This document shows positions 1 to 14,637 of a stretch of DNA of 64,000 nucleotides, piece by piece. The first letter of the stretch is position 1; every line of letters begins with the position of its first letter. A model generated the notes under the pieces. That model did not search any database. It worked only from the letters and a program-made list of their open reading frames with translations, and was not told the origin of the DNA. The position numbers and the translations under genes are program-made. Source of the stretch: Terracoccus luteus (lineage in GTDB: Bacteria; Actinomycetota; Actinomycetes; Actinomycetales; Dermatophilaceae); contig NZ_RBXT01000001.1 of assembly GCF_003635045.1 (NCBI RefSeq), positions 682,001-746,000 on the forward strand, read 5' to 3'.

Positions 1-771
<771 letters not shown>

Positions 772-858
772 CCGGCATCCACGCACCGTCCACGGCGACG
801 GCTCGAGCACCGCACCGCACCGGCGCCGGCGTCGGTGGCGTGACCTAACGTGGGGCCG

Positions 859-1491
859 GTGACGACCGACCGGATGCCGCGTGGCTTCTTCGCGCGCCCG
901 GCCACCGAGGTGGCGCCGGACCTCCTCGGGCGGCACCTCGCCTTCGGGGGCGTCACGGTGCGGCTCACCGAGGTCGAGGCGTACAGCGGCGAGGGCGACC
1001 CCGGGTCGCACGCCTACCGTGGCCCCACGCCGCGCACCCGCCCCATGTTCGGCCCGCCGGGGTTCACCTACGTCTACTTCACCTACGGCGCCCATTGGTG
1101 CGTCAACCTGGTCGTCGGCGAGGAGGGCAGCGCCTCCGCGGTGCTGCTGCGGGCGGCGGAGGTCCTCGACGGAGGCGATCTCGTGCAGCAGCGGCGCGGC
1201 CGCGCGCGCGTGGTCGACTGGGCTCGCGGTCCCGGACGGCTCGGGCAGGCCCTCGCCCTGCGCGGCGAGCACACCGGCCGCGACTTCTGCCGGCCGCCCC
1301 TGGGTGAGCCCATCGACCTGGCCGTCACCGCGGGCGACCCGGTGGCTCCCGACCGGGTGGCCACCGGCCCGCGGGTCGGGGTGAGCGGGCCCGGTGGCGA
1401 CGGGGACCTCTTCCCGTGGCGGTTCTGGGTGTCCGGTGACCCCAACGTGTCCGCCTACCGGCCGGGCGTGCGCCGCCGGGGCACGCGGTGA
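859..1491 (+). CDS. mpg: 3-methyladenine DNA glycosylase, copy 1 (AAG/MPG family)
   Basis: A 210-residue base-excision repair glycosylase of the AAG/MPG fold, which flips out and removes alkylated purines. Numbered from GTG 859, the family landmarks are present: E40 of TEVEAY (catalytic Glu, human E125), Y42 (human Y127), H51 (human H136), the VYFTYG segment at 72-77 and N83 (human N169). The C-terminal GPGGDGD and PWRFW motifs are intact. GTG 859 is preferred over in-frame GTG 850 because a -10 like TAACGT (846-851) lies 7 bases before it, a leaderless arrangement. The stop overlaps the next start by 4 bases (GTGA), so both copies are probably translated together. Confidence 0.93.
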   Translation: MTTDRMPRGFFARPATEVAPDLLGRHLAFGGVTVRLTEVEAYSGEGDPGSHAYRGPTPRTRPMFGPPGFTYVYFTYGAHWCVNLVVGEEGSASAVLLRAAEVLDGGDLVQQRRGRARVVDWARGPGRLGQALALRGEHTGRDFCRPPLGEPIDLAVTAGDPVAPDRVATGPRVGVSGPGGDGDLFPWRFWVSGDPNVSAYRPGVRRRGTR

Positions 1492-2141
1492 CGGGGCACC
1501 CCGTCGACCACGACGATCTACTGCGCCCGGTGACCGACGTCGCCCGCTCCCTGCTCGGCTGCCATGTCAGCAGGGCGGGCGTGACGGTGCGCATCACGGA
1601 GACCGAGGCCTACGCGGGCCTGACGGACCCCGCCTCGCGGGTGCTGTCGCGCCCGACGGCCCACAACGCGCCCGTCTTCGGCCCACCGGGGCACGCGTTC
1701 GTCTACTTCACCTACGGCCACCACTGGATGATGTGCGTCGTCACCGGGCCGGTCGGCGTGCCCGACGTCGTGCTGCTCCGGGCTGGCGAGGTCGTCGAGG
1801 GTCACGATGTCGTCGCCGCGCGCCGGGGTGGCGCCCGGCCGCGCGACTGGTGCCGTGGGCCGGGACGGCTGACCCGAGCGCTCGGCGTCGACGGCTCCTT
1901 CAGCGGCGTCGACCTCGTGACGGCGCGCCACCGGGGTGGGCCGGACCCCGACGAGGCGTTGCGCCTGACGACGGGGGATGCCGTGGGGCCGGCGTCCGTG
2001 GCCACCGGACCACGCGTGGGCGTGCGCGGACCCGGGGGTGACGGCGACGCCTACCCGTGGCGGTTCTGGTTCGACGGTGACCCCACCGTGTCGGCCTACC
2101 GGGCCGCGGCGCCGCGCCCGCGCCCGCGCGTGCCCGAGTGA
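1488..2141 (+). CDS. 3-methyladenine DNA glycosylase-like protein, copy 2 with altered pocket
   Basis: A 217-residue paralogue of the preceding gene, aligned almost without gaps (FGPPG, VYFTYG, GPGGDGD and PWRFW shared). The catalytic Glu and intercalating Tyr remain (E40, Y42), so a glycosylase activity is likely. The base pocket differs: position 51 is Arg instead of His, the HAYRG stretch of copy 1 reads RVLSR, and the Asn at 83 is Cys. In human AAG the equivalent His and Asn (H136, N169) contact or select the flipped base, so I infer a changed or narrowed substrate range, or loss of activity. The 4-base overlap with copy 1 implies co-translation. Confidence 0.85.
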   Translation: MTGHPVDHDDLLRPVTDVARSLLGCHVSRAGVTVRITETEAYAGLTDPASRVLSRPTAHNAPVFGPPGHAFVYFTYGHHWMMCVVTGPVGVPDVVLLRAGEVVEGHDVVAARRGGARPRDWCRGPGRLTRALGVDGSFSGVDLVTARHRGGPDPDEALRLTTGDAVGPASVATGPRVGVRGPGGDGDAYPWRFWFDGDPTVSAYRAAAPRPRPRVPE

Positions 2142-2343
2142 CGTGCGAACACCCCGCGGGCCCGCCTGACGACGCGTCCACGGCGGACGCCGGCACCCGG
2201 TATCCGGTGCTGTCCTCGACGAGGTGGCCGCGCGCTGGAACCCGTTGGAGCCGGGGGAGGGGGATGGGGCAGGCTGTAGCCGACCCGAGCCCGCCCGGCC
2301 GGAACGGCCAGCCGGGGGTGACGGTCGGGGAGGAGCGGTACCC

Positions 2344-3603
2344 GTGACCGACATCGTCGACGAGCTGCAGTGGCGCGGCCTGGTGGCCCAGTCCACCGAC
2401 GAGGCGGCGCTGCGTGAGGCGCTGGCGGACGGACCGGTCACGATGTACTGCGGCTTCGACCCCACGGCGCCGTCGCTGCACTTCGGCAATCTCGTTCAGC
2501 TCGTCGTGCTGCGGCACTTCCAACGGGCGGGGCACCGGGTCATCTGCCTCGTCGGGGGCTCGACCGGGCAGATCGGAGACCCTCGACCGACGGCCGAGCG
2601 GGTGCTCAAGACCAAGGAGCAGACCGCCGACTGGGTGGCGCGCATCCAGGACCAGGTGCGGCCCTTCCTCGCCTTCGACGGCGACAACCCGGCCCTGATG
2701 GTCAACAACCTCGACTGGACGGCGCCGATCAGCGCGCTCGACTTCCTGCGCGACATCGGCAAGCACTTCCGCGTCAACCAGATGGTCAAGAAGGATGCCG
2801 TGGCCGCCCGGCTCGGTAGTGAGCAGGGGATCTCGTACACCGAGTTCAGCTACCAGATCCTCCAGGCCCTCGACTTCCTCGAGCTGTACCGCGCCCACGG
2901 CTGCATTCTGCAGACGGGAGGCGCCGACCAGTGGGGGAACCTCACGGCGGGTGTCGACCTCGTGCACCGCGTCGAGGGTGCGTCCGTGCACTGCTTCACG
3001 ACCCCGCTGCTCACCGACGCGAGCGGGACGAAGTTCGGCAAGTCGGAGGGGAACGCCGTCTGGCTCGGCGCCGAGCTGACGAGCCCGTACGCCTTCTTCC
3101 AGTACTGGGTCAACGTCGAGGACGCCTCGGTGGTCACGCTGCTCAAGGTGTTCACCGACCGCTCGTCCGAGGAGATCGAGGCGCTCGAGGCGCAGGTGCG
3201 TGACGAGCCCTTCCGGCGCACGGCCCAACGAGTGCTGGCCGCGGACGTGACGACCCTGGTGCACGGGGCGGAGGCGACGGCCGCGGTGCAGGCGGCCTCC
3301 GAGGCGCTCTTCGGCAAGGGGGACCTCGCGTCCCTCGATGCCGGGGTGCTCGACGATGCGACGGCGGAGCTGCCTCGCGCGGAGGTCTCGGTCGGGGTGT
3401 CGCTCGTCGACGCGCTCGTCGCGGTGGGGCTCGTCGACTCACGCAACGCCGCACGCCGAGCGATCGCCGAGGGCGGGGCGTCGGTCAACAACGTCAAGGT
3501 GAGCGACCCCGACCGCGTCCTGGGCACCGAGGACTTCCTGCACGGGCGGGTGGCGCTGCTCAAGCGTGGCCGCCGCAACCTGGCCGCCGCACGCCTGGTC
3601 TGA
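2344..3603 (+). CDS. tyrS: Tyrosyl-tRNA synthetase
   Basis: A 419-residue class I aminoacyl-tRNA synthetase that charges tRNA-Tyr. The HIGH-type motif is HFGN at 46-49 and the KMSKS-type motif is KFGKS at about 230-234; the last ~65 residues form an S4 RNA-binding domain containing LVDSRNAARRAI. The start is GTG 2344, fixed by an AGGAG ribosome site at 2331-2335; the frame stays open upstream to 2224 but lacks family similarity there. The 200-base leader contains G-rich runs (2253-2269) and no recognisable T-box. The gene is the last one before the rRNA operon. Confidence 0.97.
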   Translation: MTDIVDELQWRGLVAQSTDEAALREALADGPVTMYCGFDPTAPSLHFGNLVQLVVLRHFQRAGHRVICLVGGSTGQIGDPRPTAERVLKTKEQTADWVARIQDQVRPFLAFDGDNPALMVNNLDWTAPISALDFLRDIGKHFRVNQMVKKDAVAARLGSEQGISYTEFSYQILQALDFLELYRAHGCILQTGGADQWGNLTAGVDLVHRVEGASVHCFTTPLLTDASGTKFGKSEGNAVWLGAELTSPYAFFQYWVNVEDASVVTLLKVFTDRSSEEIEALEAQVRDEPFRRTAQRVLAADVTTLVHGAEATAAVQAASEALFGKGDLASLDAGVLDDATAELPRAEVSVGVSLVDALVAVGLVDSRNAARRAIAEGGASVNNVKVSDPDRVLGTEDFLHGRVALLKRGRRNLAAARLV

Positions 3604-3756
3604 CGGCCGCAGGTGGGCGCCGGCAGGCACGGCCGTACGGGGCGGCTGCCGGACGGTGGGGAGCCCGGCCAGAGGCGGTCGGACGGAGTGGGACAGGCCC
3701 AAAGTCGTTGCCGGGCAACGGGATTCGCGCGATCGGGGCTCAGCGGCGTCGCGGAT

Positions 3757-3786
3757 TTGTCATCTGCGGCGAGAGCGGGTTAATGT
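3757..3786 (+). promoter_or_regulatory. rRNA operon promoter P1
   Basis: TTGTCA at 3757-3762 and TAATGT at 3781-3786 are separated by 18 bases, a good housekeeping-sigma match, placing the start near 3793. It lies about 460 bases upstream of 16S. The assignment is by consensus only. Confidence 0.6.
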
Positions 3787-3967
3787 TCTCTTCGTCAGCC
3801 CGACAGGGAGGAACGGACGCCACCGCGGCGGTGTGAGAACACCGAGCGAAGTAGGCCGGTCCCGGGGCAGACACCCAGCACGATCAGTCGGGTGACCGGC
3901 CGATCAGACCTGGACCCGCAGGTCTCACAGGTCGCTCAGCGGGGCTCCGAACGGGGCCGGCGCGAGT

Positions 3968-3996
3968 TTGACTCGGTGAGAATCTGCACGTAAGTT
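3968..3996 (+). promoter_or_regulatory. rRNA operon promoter P2
   Basis: TTGACT at 3968-3973 and TAAGTT at 3991-3996 have a perfect 17-base spacer. This is the strongest promoter-like sequence in the window and closely resembles known actinobacterial rrn promoters. Predicted start near 4003. Confidence 0.75.
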
Positions 3997-4050
3997 TGAA
4001 TAGTTGCCTCGGACGGCGCGTCACTGACGCGCTCGACGGTGAGCGTCCGA

Positions 4051-4086
4051 TTCTTGAGAACTCAACAGCGTGTCACATTATTGATG
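4051..4086 (+). promoter_or_regulatory. rRNA leader box and 16S processing arm
   Basis: TTCTTGAGAACTCAACAGCG at 4051-4070 is the conserved leader element found ahead of actinobacterial 16S genes; a related TTTTGAGAACTTCACAG precedes 23S near 6185-6201. Directly after it, CATTATTGATG (4076-4086) is complementary, with one G-U pair, to CATCAATGATG at 5860-5870 beyond 16S, so the two can form the RNase III type stem that frees pre-16S RNA. Confidence 0.6.
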
Positions 4087-4253
4087 CCATTTTTTTGTCC
4101 CGTTGGCTGGGGCTTCGTGTCTGTCTGCCGTTGTGGTGGGTGGGTGTGGGGTTCTGGTTGGGATGTTTCTTTGAGTTGATTTGACTGATGATCAGTTTTT
4201 TGCTGGTTGTTCGGTTTTTCAGCTGGGTTTTGAGCCCTTTGTTGGGTGTTTTT

Positions 4254-9345
<5,092 letters not shown>

Positions 9346-9552
9346 ATAACCACGAAGATGCTCCGCGTCCACTGTGCAGTTCCCGATACACAAACGGCGA
9401 ACTGACAACACAACAACCCTTGACCGGGTGTGGGTTGGCTACAGCCACAGCCCCCACACGTACCGGTCCAGGGGACCCAAGAACTGAGAAACACCCCCAC
9501 CACCACGGCCCACGACACGCGGCCGAATCTGGTGGGTGGACATCTCCATAGA

Positions 9553-9671
9553 GTTACGGCTGCCATAGCGAAGGGGAAACGCCCGGCTCCATTCCGAACC
9601 CGGAAGCTAAGCCCTTCAGCGCCGATGGTACTGCACTGGTGACGGTGTGGGAGAGTAGGACGCAGCCGGAC
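9553..9671 (+). rRNA. rrf: 5S ribosomal RNA
   Basis: About 118 nt with the conserved CCATTCCGAACCCGGAAGCTAAG core divided across helices II-III (9590-9613) and the terminal stem formed by CGGCTGC (9557-9563) and GCAGCCG (9662-9668). It follows 23S by about 207 bases and ends just before the operon terminator. Confidence 0.95.
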
Positions 9672-9682
9672 AACCATTCACG

Positions 9683-9716
9683 AGAACGCCGCACCCTTTC
9701 GAGGGTGCGGCGTTCT
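9683..9716 (+). terminator. rRNA operon terminator
   Basis: A perfect 15-bp stem (AGAACGCCGCACCCT, 9683-9697, pairing with 9702-9716) closed by a TTCG tetraloop at 9698-9701. Only a short T-poor tail follows, typical of actinobacterial intrinsic terminators that lack a U-run. Confidence 0.9.
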
Positions 9717-9843
9717 TGCATGTCCGGACCCCTTTCTCAGACGTATTCTCAGAAGCCGGGAGACTGGTTCTTCGACAGAGCTCTGCGGCACGCGCTCGAC
9801 AGAGGAGCAGAGGCGTCACCCCCCGTCGCACTACAGTGGCGAC

Positions 9844-10215
9844 GTGCCAGAGCTCATCGCCTCACCCACCCGCATCCCCGTCCCCGGCGGCAAGGTCATC
9901 GACGAACACGTCGGCCGCGTCAACCTCGCCGACGACCCCTTGGGCGCGGCCGTCTCGGTGGCCCGCATGGTGGCACCGGCCGGCTGGTCCGAACCGTTCC
10001 AGACGCCGCAGTTCGACGAGATCACGCTCGTCATCGCCGGCGAGGTCGTCGTCGACCACGACGGGGGAGCGCTGCACGTCAGCGCCGGCCAGAGCGTCGT
10101 CACCCGGGCCGGGGAGCGCATCCGCTACTCGTGCGGCCCCGAGGGCGCCGAGTACGTCGCCGTCTGCCTTCCCGCCTTCAGCCCGGAGACCGTCGGCCGG
10201 GAGGACGACGCGTGA
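9844..10215 (+). CDS. Small cupin-domain protein
   Basis: A 123-residue single-domain cupin. The core fits the beta-barrel pattern: [19 protein letters not shown] around residues 57-76, then [25 protein letters not shown]. The usual metal-binding histidines of cupin motif 1 are weak here, so an enzymatic role is uncertain. GTG 9844 lies 6 bases after TACAGT (9832-9837), a leaderless start. Its TGA overlaps the adenosine deaminase start by 4 bases, so the two are co-translated and the cupin may help sense or process nucleosides or their sugars; this is context only. Ethanolamine-utilisation EutQ-like cupins are similar in size. Confidence 0.85.
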   Translation: MPELIASPTRIPVPGGKVIDEHVGRVNLADDPLGAAVSVARMVAPAGWSEPFQTPQFDEITLVIAGEVVVDHDGGALHVSAGQSVVTRAGERIRYSCGPEGAEYVAVCLPAFSPETVGREDDA

Positions 10216-11381
10216 GCCGCCCCAGCCTCGAGCAGGTGCACGCCGCCCCCAAGGCACTGCTGCACGACCATCTCGACGGCGGTCTGCGGGCCTCCACCGT
10301 GGCCGAGCTCGCCCACTCCATCGGCCACCAGCTGCCGGCTGAGGGGACCGACGCCCTGGCGGCATGGTTCCGTGACAGCGCCGACTCCGGTTCGCTGCCG
10401 CGCTACCTCGAGACGTTCGACCACACCATCGCGGTCATGCAGACTCGGGACGGGCTGTTCCGGGTCGCGAGCGAGTGTGCCCAGGACCTTGCGGCCGACG
10501 GCGTCGTCTACGCCGAGAGCCGCTACGCCCCGGAACAGCACCTCACCGGCGGACTCGCTCTCGAGGAGGTCGTCGAGACCGTCAACGCCGGGTTCCGCGA
10601 CGGTGAGGCCAAGGCCGCCGCGGCCGGTCGGCCTATCCGGCTCACCGCCCTGCTCACCGCCATGCGCCACGCCGCCAAGTCGACGGAGATCGCCGAGCTC
10701 GCCGTGCGCTACCGCGACGAGGGCGTCGGCGGGTTCGACATCGCCGGCGCCGAGGCCGGGTACCCGCCCACCCGTCACCTCGACGCCTTTGAGTACCTCC
10801 GCCGGGAGAACGCGCACTTCACCATCCACGCGGGTGAGGCCTTCGGCCTGCCGTCGATCTGGGAGGCCATCCAGTGGTGCGGCGCCGACCGTCTCGGTCA
10901 CGGCGTGCGCATCGTCGACGACGTGACGGTCGACGGGGAGCCGTTCCCGACGTGGCTCGAGAAGCACCGCGACGACCCGCAGGCCCTGACCGAGCTCGAC
11001 CTCGACCGGGTCGGCCTCGGCCGGTTGGCCGCCTACGTCCGTGACATGCGCATCCCCCTGGAGATGTGCCCGAGCAGCAACCTGCAGACGTCGGCCGCGC
11101 TCTCCATCGCGCTGCACCCGATCACCCTGCTCGCGCGCCTCCGGTTCCGGGTGACCCTCAACACCGACAACCGCCTCATGAGCGGCACCACCGCGTCGCG
11201 CGAGGCGTCGCTGCTCGTCGAGGAAGCCGGGTGGACCCTCGAGAACCTCCGCTGGGTCGCGGTCAACGCGATGAAGTCGGCCTTCATCCCCTTCGACGAG
11301 CGCCTCGCCCTCATCGAGGACGTCATCAAGCCCGGCTACACCGCCTTCGGCGACGGGGTCAGCGGGATCAGCGGGCGCTGA
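10212..11381 (+). CDS. add: Adenosine deaminase
   Basis: A 389-residue metal-dependent hydrolase that converts adenosine and deoxyadenosine to inosine and deoxyinosine. The zinc ligands appear as HDHLDGG (H18 and H20), the HAGE motif is near residue 210, the LGHGVRI motif near 231, and the late Asp is in NTDNRLMS near 318, the variant common in actinobacterial Add. GTG 10212 overlaps the cupin stop. The 3' end overlaps the convergent kinase gene by 14 bases, leaving no room for a terminator. Its product feeds the purine nucleoside phosphorylase encoded at 18251-19087. Confidence 0.95.
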   Translation: MSRPSLEQVHAAPKALLHDHLDGGLRASTVAELAHSIGHQLPAEGTDALAAWFRDSADSGSLPRYLETFDHTIAVMQTRDGLFRVASECAQDLAADGVVYAESRYAPEQHLTGGLALEEVVETVNAGFRDGEAKAAAAGRPIRLTALLTAMRHAAKSTEIAELAVRYRDEGVGGFDIAGAEAGYPPTRHLDAFEYLRRENAHFTIHAGEAFGLPSIWEAIQWCGADRLGHGVRIVDDVTVDGEPFPTWLEKHRDDPQALTELDLDRVGLGRLAAYVRDMRIPLEMCPSSNLQTSAALSIALHPITLLARLRFRVTLNTDNRLMSGTTASREASLLVEEAGWTLENLRWVAVNAMKSAFIPFDERLALIEDVIKPGYTAFGDGVSGISGR

Positions 11382-12018
11382 GGGGCGCGAGCTCGCGCTC
11401 CGCCTCGCGCGGGGTGATCGCGCGGGCCCCTTGCGCCGTGGCGGCCGCGACAACCCCCGGCTCGTCGCGCAGCAGGCGCAGGCCGCGTCGGACGAGGATG
11501 TGCGGCGGCTTGCGTCGCTCGGCGAGGTCCCGGGCGAAGCGACGCAGCGCGGTGACGTGACGGTTCTGCCGCACGCACAAGGCGTCGGCGAGCAGCCCGG
11601 CCCGCTGCAACGGCTCGACGAGTCGCCCCGCGAAGAGGCCCTCGGCGAGCACGAGCGCGTCCGGGCCGGCCACCACCTCGTGGTGACCCGTGACCGACGA
11701 GGTCGAGATGTCGTAGACGGGTACCCGCGCGCGGCCGTGCAGGACGAGGTCACGCAGGGCCTCCACCGCGGCCGGCTCGTCCCACGAGTCGGCGTGGTCC
11801 CAGTCGGGGATGCCGAGGGGCGAGCGGGGCAGCCGCGGGTCGTCGTGCTCGCGGTAGAAGTCGTCGAGCCGTACGACGGGCCACCCGTGACGGGACGACA
11901 GCCTCGCGGCCAGCCGGCTCTTGCCGGCCCCGCTCGGCCCCGTCAGCAGGATGACGCGGGCCGTGCCGGACGGGCCGGACGTGCCGGCGGAGGGGGTGGG
12001 GTGGTCGGGGCGGGGCAC
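11368..12018 (-). CDS. Uridine kinase-like P-loop kinase
   Basis: A 216-residue P-loop kinase of the uridine/phosphoribulokinase type. The Walker A motif GPSGAGKS is near residue 30 and is followed by LDDFY, typical of nucleoside kinases; SVTGHHEVV and [11 protein letters not shown] match the family's middle region. Start GTG 12018 sits 4 bases beyond the stop of the ALDH-like gene, whereas the open frame upstream lies inside that gene and is not credible. As the last gene of deoC-ALDH-ALDH-like-kinase it would act in nucleoside or sugar phosphorylation; the exact substrate is unknown. Confidence 0.85.
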   Translation of the reverse strand: MPRPDHPTPSAGTSGPSGTARVILLTGPSGAGKSRLAARLSSRHGWPVVRLDDFYREHDDPRLPRSPLGIPDWDHADSWDEPAAVEALRDLVLHGRARVPVYDISTSSVTGHHEVVAGPDALVLAEGLFAGRLVEPLQRAGLLADALCVRQNRHVTALRRFARDLAERRKPPHILVRRGLRLLRDEPGVVAAATAQGARAITPREAERELAPLSAR

Positions 12019-12022
12019 CGGC

Positions 12023-13081
12023 TCAGATGCCCTTCGGGTGCCACACCGTCTTGGTCTCGAGGAAGGCGCGCAGCCGCCCCAGCCCCGGCTCGAGCGCCCA
12101 GTCGGGCTCGACCGCCTCGTCGCCGTCGAGCGCCGGCCGGAGCACCCGCTTGAGGTTGTCGGCCGCGGCCGCCTCGAGGTCGCCCCACACGACCCCCTCC
12201 GCACCGGCGGCGCCGGCGAGGTCGATCGCGTTGACGTCGCGGTGCGCGGCGAGCCAGCCCGCCACCTCGGCCGTGTGGGCGGTGACGAGGTTGACGACGC
12301 CCCCGGGGACGTCCGAGGTCGCCAGGACCTCGGCCAGCGTCACCGCCGGCAGCGGCCGCGACGCGGAAGCCACGACGACGGCCGTGTTGCCCGTCGCGAC
12401 GACCGGCGCGAGCACCGACACGAGGCCGAGCAGCGACGAGCGCTGGGGTGCGAGGACGCCGACGACACCGGTGGGCTCGGGGGCGGACACGTTGAAGAAG
12501 GGTCCGGCGACGGGGTTGAGGGTGCCGAGCACCTGGGCCACCTTGTCGGTCCAGCCGGCGTACCAGACGACCCGGTCGACGGAGGCGTCGACGAGCCGGC
12601 CCGCCTCGTCACGGCCCACGCCCTCGGCCGCGGCGACCTCGTCGACGAACTGGGCCCGGCGGCCCTCGAGCACCTCGGCCACGCGGTAGAGCACCTGGCC
12701 GCGGTTGTAGGCGGTGGCACCCGACCAGCCGGCGACGGCCGCGCGGGCGGCGACGACGGCATCCCGGACGTCCTTGCGCGAGCCCTGCGCGGCGTTGGCG
12801 AGGAACTCCCCGGAGGCGGAGCGCACCTCGTAGACCCGCCCCGACTCGCTGCGCGGGAACGCGCCCCCGACGTAGAGCTTGTAGGTCTTGCGCACGGCGA
12901 GGCGCCCGCCCGCGGTGGCGTCCGCGCCCCCCGGCGCACCCGCATCCGTCGGCGTGACGTCGGTGACGCCCGTGACGTCGGTCGACGTGGTGTCGGATGC
13001 CGCGGTGCTGGCAGTGGCGTCGGCGGTGGCCGTGGTCGTGCGGCCGCCGGTGCGCCGCCGGCCCGTCGTCGCGTCGGTCAT
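12023..13081 (-). CDS. Aldehyde dehydrogenase-like protein lacking catalytic residues
   Basis: A 352-residue protein of the aldehyde dehydrogenase superfamily that looks non-catalytic. After ATG 13081 comes a ~50-residue Thr/Ala/Asp-rich stretch, then an N-terminal Rossmann-like ALDH domain (KTYKLYVGGAFPRSESGR, then GVVGVLAPQ). Against its neighbour, PWNF becomes APQR, the KPAE lysine region becomes ASAS, FTGS becomes LAGA, and the ELGGK and NQGQxC segments are missing, so there is no catalytic Cys or Glu. The last residues (ETKTVWHPKGI) are typical of this subgroup. It overlaps the active ALDH by 4 bases (ATGA), suggesting a structural partner or decayed duplicate. Confidence 0.85.
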   Translation of the reverse strand: MTDATTGRRRTGGRTTTATADATASTAASDTTSTDVTGVTDVTPTDAGAPGGADATAGGRLAVRKTYKLYVGGAFPRSESGRVYEVRSASGEFLANAAQGSRKDVRDAVVAARAAVAGWSGATAYNRGQVLYRVAEVLEGRRAQFVDEVAAAEGVGRDEAGRLVDASVDRVVWYAGWTDKVAQVLGTLNPVAGPFFNVSAPEPTGVVGVLAPQRSSLLGLVSVLAPVVATGNTAVVVASASRPLPAVTLAEVLATSDVPGGVVNLVTAHTAEVAGWLAAHRDVNAIDLAGAAGAEGVVWGDLEAAAADNLKRVLRPALDGDEAVEPDWALEPGLGRLRAFLETKTVWHPKGI

Positions 13082-14565
13082 CGGGTGGCTCCCGTCGTGG
13101 AGAGGGCGCCGGTGGGCGCCGCTGCGGTGGTGACGTACGCCTCGAGGCCGTGCCGGCCGCCCTCGCGCCCGTAGCCCGACTCCTTGTAGCCGCCGAACGG
13201 CGAGGTCGGGTCGAAGCGGTTGAAGGTGTTGGCCCAGACGACCCCGGCCCGCAGGCGGTCGGCCATCCAGAGGATGCGCGAGCCCTTCTCGGTCCAGACG
13301 CCGGCGGAGAGCCCGTAGGCCGTGTTGTTGGCCTTGGCGACCGCCTCGGCCGGGGTGCGGAAGGTCAGCACCGACAGCACCGGCCCGAAGATCTCCTCGG
13401 TCGCGACGCGGTGCGTCTGCGCGACGCCGGTGAGCACCGTCGGGGGGAACCAGTAGCCCTTGCCGGGCAGCGTGCACTCGGGGCTCCAGCGCTCGGCGCC
13501 CTCCGCGACACCCGCCTCGACGAGGCCGGTGATGCGCTCGAGCTGCGCCTTGCTGTTGATGGCGCCGAGGTCGGTGTTCTTGTCCATCGGGTCACCCACC
13601 CGCAGCGTCCCGAGCCGGCGCTTGAGGCGCGCGACGACCTCGTCGTGGACGTTCTCCTGCACGAGCAGGCGCGACCCGGCGCAGCAGACCTGGCCCTGGT
13701 TGAAGAAGATGCCGCTGACGATGCCCTCGACCGCCTGGTCGACCGGGGCGTCGTCGAAGACGATGTTGGCGGCCTTGCCGCCCAGCTCGAGGGTCGCCTT
13801 CTTGCGGCTCCCGGCGACCGACCGCGCGATCGAGCGCCCGACCTCGGTCGAGCCGGTGAAGGCGATCTTGTCGACGTCGGGGTGCTCGACGAGGGCCTGG
13901 CCGACGCGGCCGTCACCGGTGAGGATGTTGACGACACCCGCCGGCAGCTCGGCCTGCTCGCACACCTGCGCGAAGAGCAGCGCGCTGAGCGGCGTCGTCT
14001 CGGCCGGCTTGAGCACGACGGTGTTGCCGGTCGCGAGAGCGGGGGCGACCTTCCAGGCCAGCATGAGCAGCGGGAAGTTCCACGGGATGACCTGGGCCAC
14101 GACACCGTGTGGCCGCACCGGTCCGGCGCCGGGCTCACCGAGCGAGGCGTACTCCAGCTTGTCGGCCCAGCCGGCGTGGTAGAAGAAGTGCGCCGCCGCG
14201 ATCGGGACGTCGACGTCGCGCGTCTCCTTGATCGGCTTGCCGTTGTCGAGTGTCTCGAGCACCGCGAACTCGCGGGCCCGCTCCTGCAGGATGCGGGCGA
14301 TGCGGAAGAGGTACTTGCCGCGCTCGGCCCCGCTGAGCCGACCCCACGGCCCCTCGAACGCCCGGCGGGCCGCGGCGACGGCACGGTCGACGTCCTTCGG
14401 GCCTGCCTGGCTCACCTGTGCGAGCACGCTCTCGTCGGCCGGGTTGACCGTGTCGAAGAGCGACCGCGGCCGGGTGAACTCCCCGTCGACGTAGAGGCCG
14501 TAGCTCGGCTCGATGGTGACGACCGAGCGTGACTCGGGGGCGGGGGCGTACTCGAAGCGGGGCAT
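13078..14565 (-). CDS. Aldehyde dehydrogenase (NAD(P)+)
   Basis: A 495-residue full-length aldehyde dehydrogenase. It shows the PWNFPLLM motif near residue 166, KPAE near 190, FTGSTEVG near 243, ELGGK near 266 and the catalytic Cys in NQGQVCCAGSR near 300. Placed directly after deoC, its likely substrate is the acetaldehyde released by deoxyribose-phosphate aldolase, giving acetate; this is inferred from context. It overlaps the ALDH-like gene by 4 bases. Confidence 0.95.
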   Translation of the reverse strand: MPRFEYAPAPESRSVVTIEPSYGLYVDGEFTRPRSLFDTVNPADESVLAQVSQAGPKDVDRAVAAARRAFEGPWGRLSGAERGKYLFRIARILQERAREFAVLETLDNGKPIKETRDVDVPIAAAHFFYHAGWADKLEYASLGEPGAGPVRPHGVVAQVIPWNFPLLMLAWKVAPALATGNTVVLKPAETTPLSALLFAQVCEQAELPAGVVNILTGDGRVGQALVEHPDVDKIAFTGSTEVGRSIARSVAGSRKKATLELGGKAANIVFDDAPVDQAVEGIVSGIFFNQGQVCCAGSRLLVQENVHDEVVARLKRRLGTLRVGDPMDKNTDLGAINSKAQLERITGLVEAGVAEGAERWSPECTLPGKGYWFPPTVLTGVAQTHRVATEEIFGPVLSVLTFRTPAEAVAKANNTAYGLSAGVWTEKGSRILWMADRLRAGVVWANTFNRFDPTSPFGGYKESGYGREGGRHGLEAYVTTAAAPTGALSTTGATR

Positions 14566-14593
14566 GGGCGCGGTCCTCGGGGATCCTCGGTGG

Positions 14594-14625
14594 CGGCGGG
14601 TGAGCGGCGGGTGAGCGGCGGGTGG
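14594..14625 (-). repeat. Short G-rich tandem repeat between ALDH and deoC
   Basis: An 11-base unit GGCGGGTGAGC occurs in about three imperfect copies in the 72-base gap between deoC and the ALDH gene. It may be simple replication slippage; no function is suggested. Confidence 0.5.
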
Positions 14626-14637
14626 GCGGGAGGTCGG

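Larger units (their letters stand above)
3604..4253. other. Upstream regulatory region and 5' leader of the rRNA operon
   Basis: These 650 bases hold no convincing gene. Composition shifts from GC-rich to T/G-rich from about 4080, typical of a pre-rRNA leader. I see two sigma-A type promoters (given separately), a conserved leader box and one arm of the 16S processing stem. Short open frames here (for example 3996-4184) have no ribosome site and no family resemblance. Confidence 0.8.

Noticed and set aside
2142-2343. T-box riboswitch before tyrS
   Set aside because: No GGTGGNACCGCG-type core; only a G-rich stretch and a weak hairpin.
9639-10211. N-terminal extension of the adenosine deaminase frame
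   Set aside because: It passes through 5S rRNA, the operon terminator and the cupin gene; homology begins at GTG 10212.
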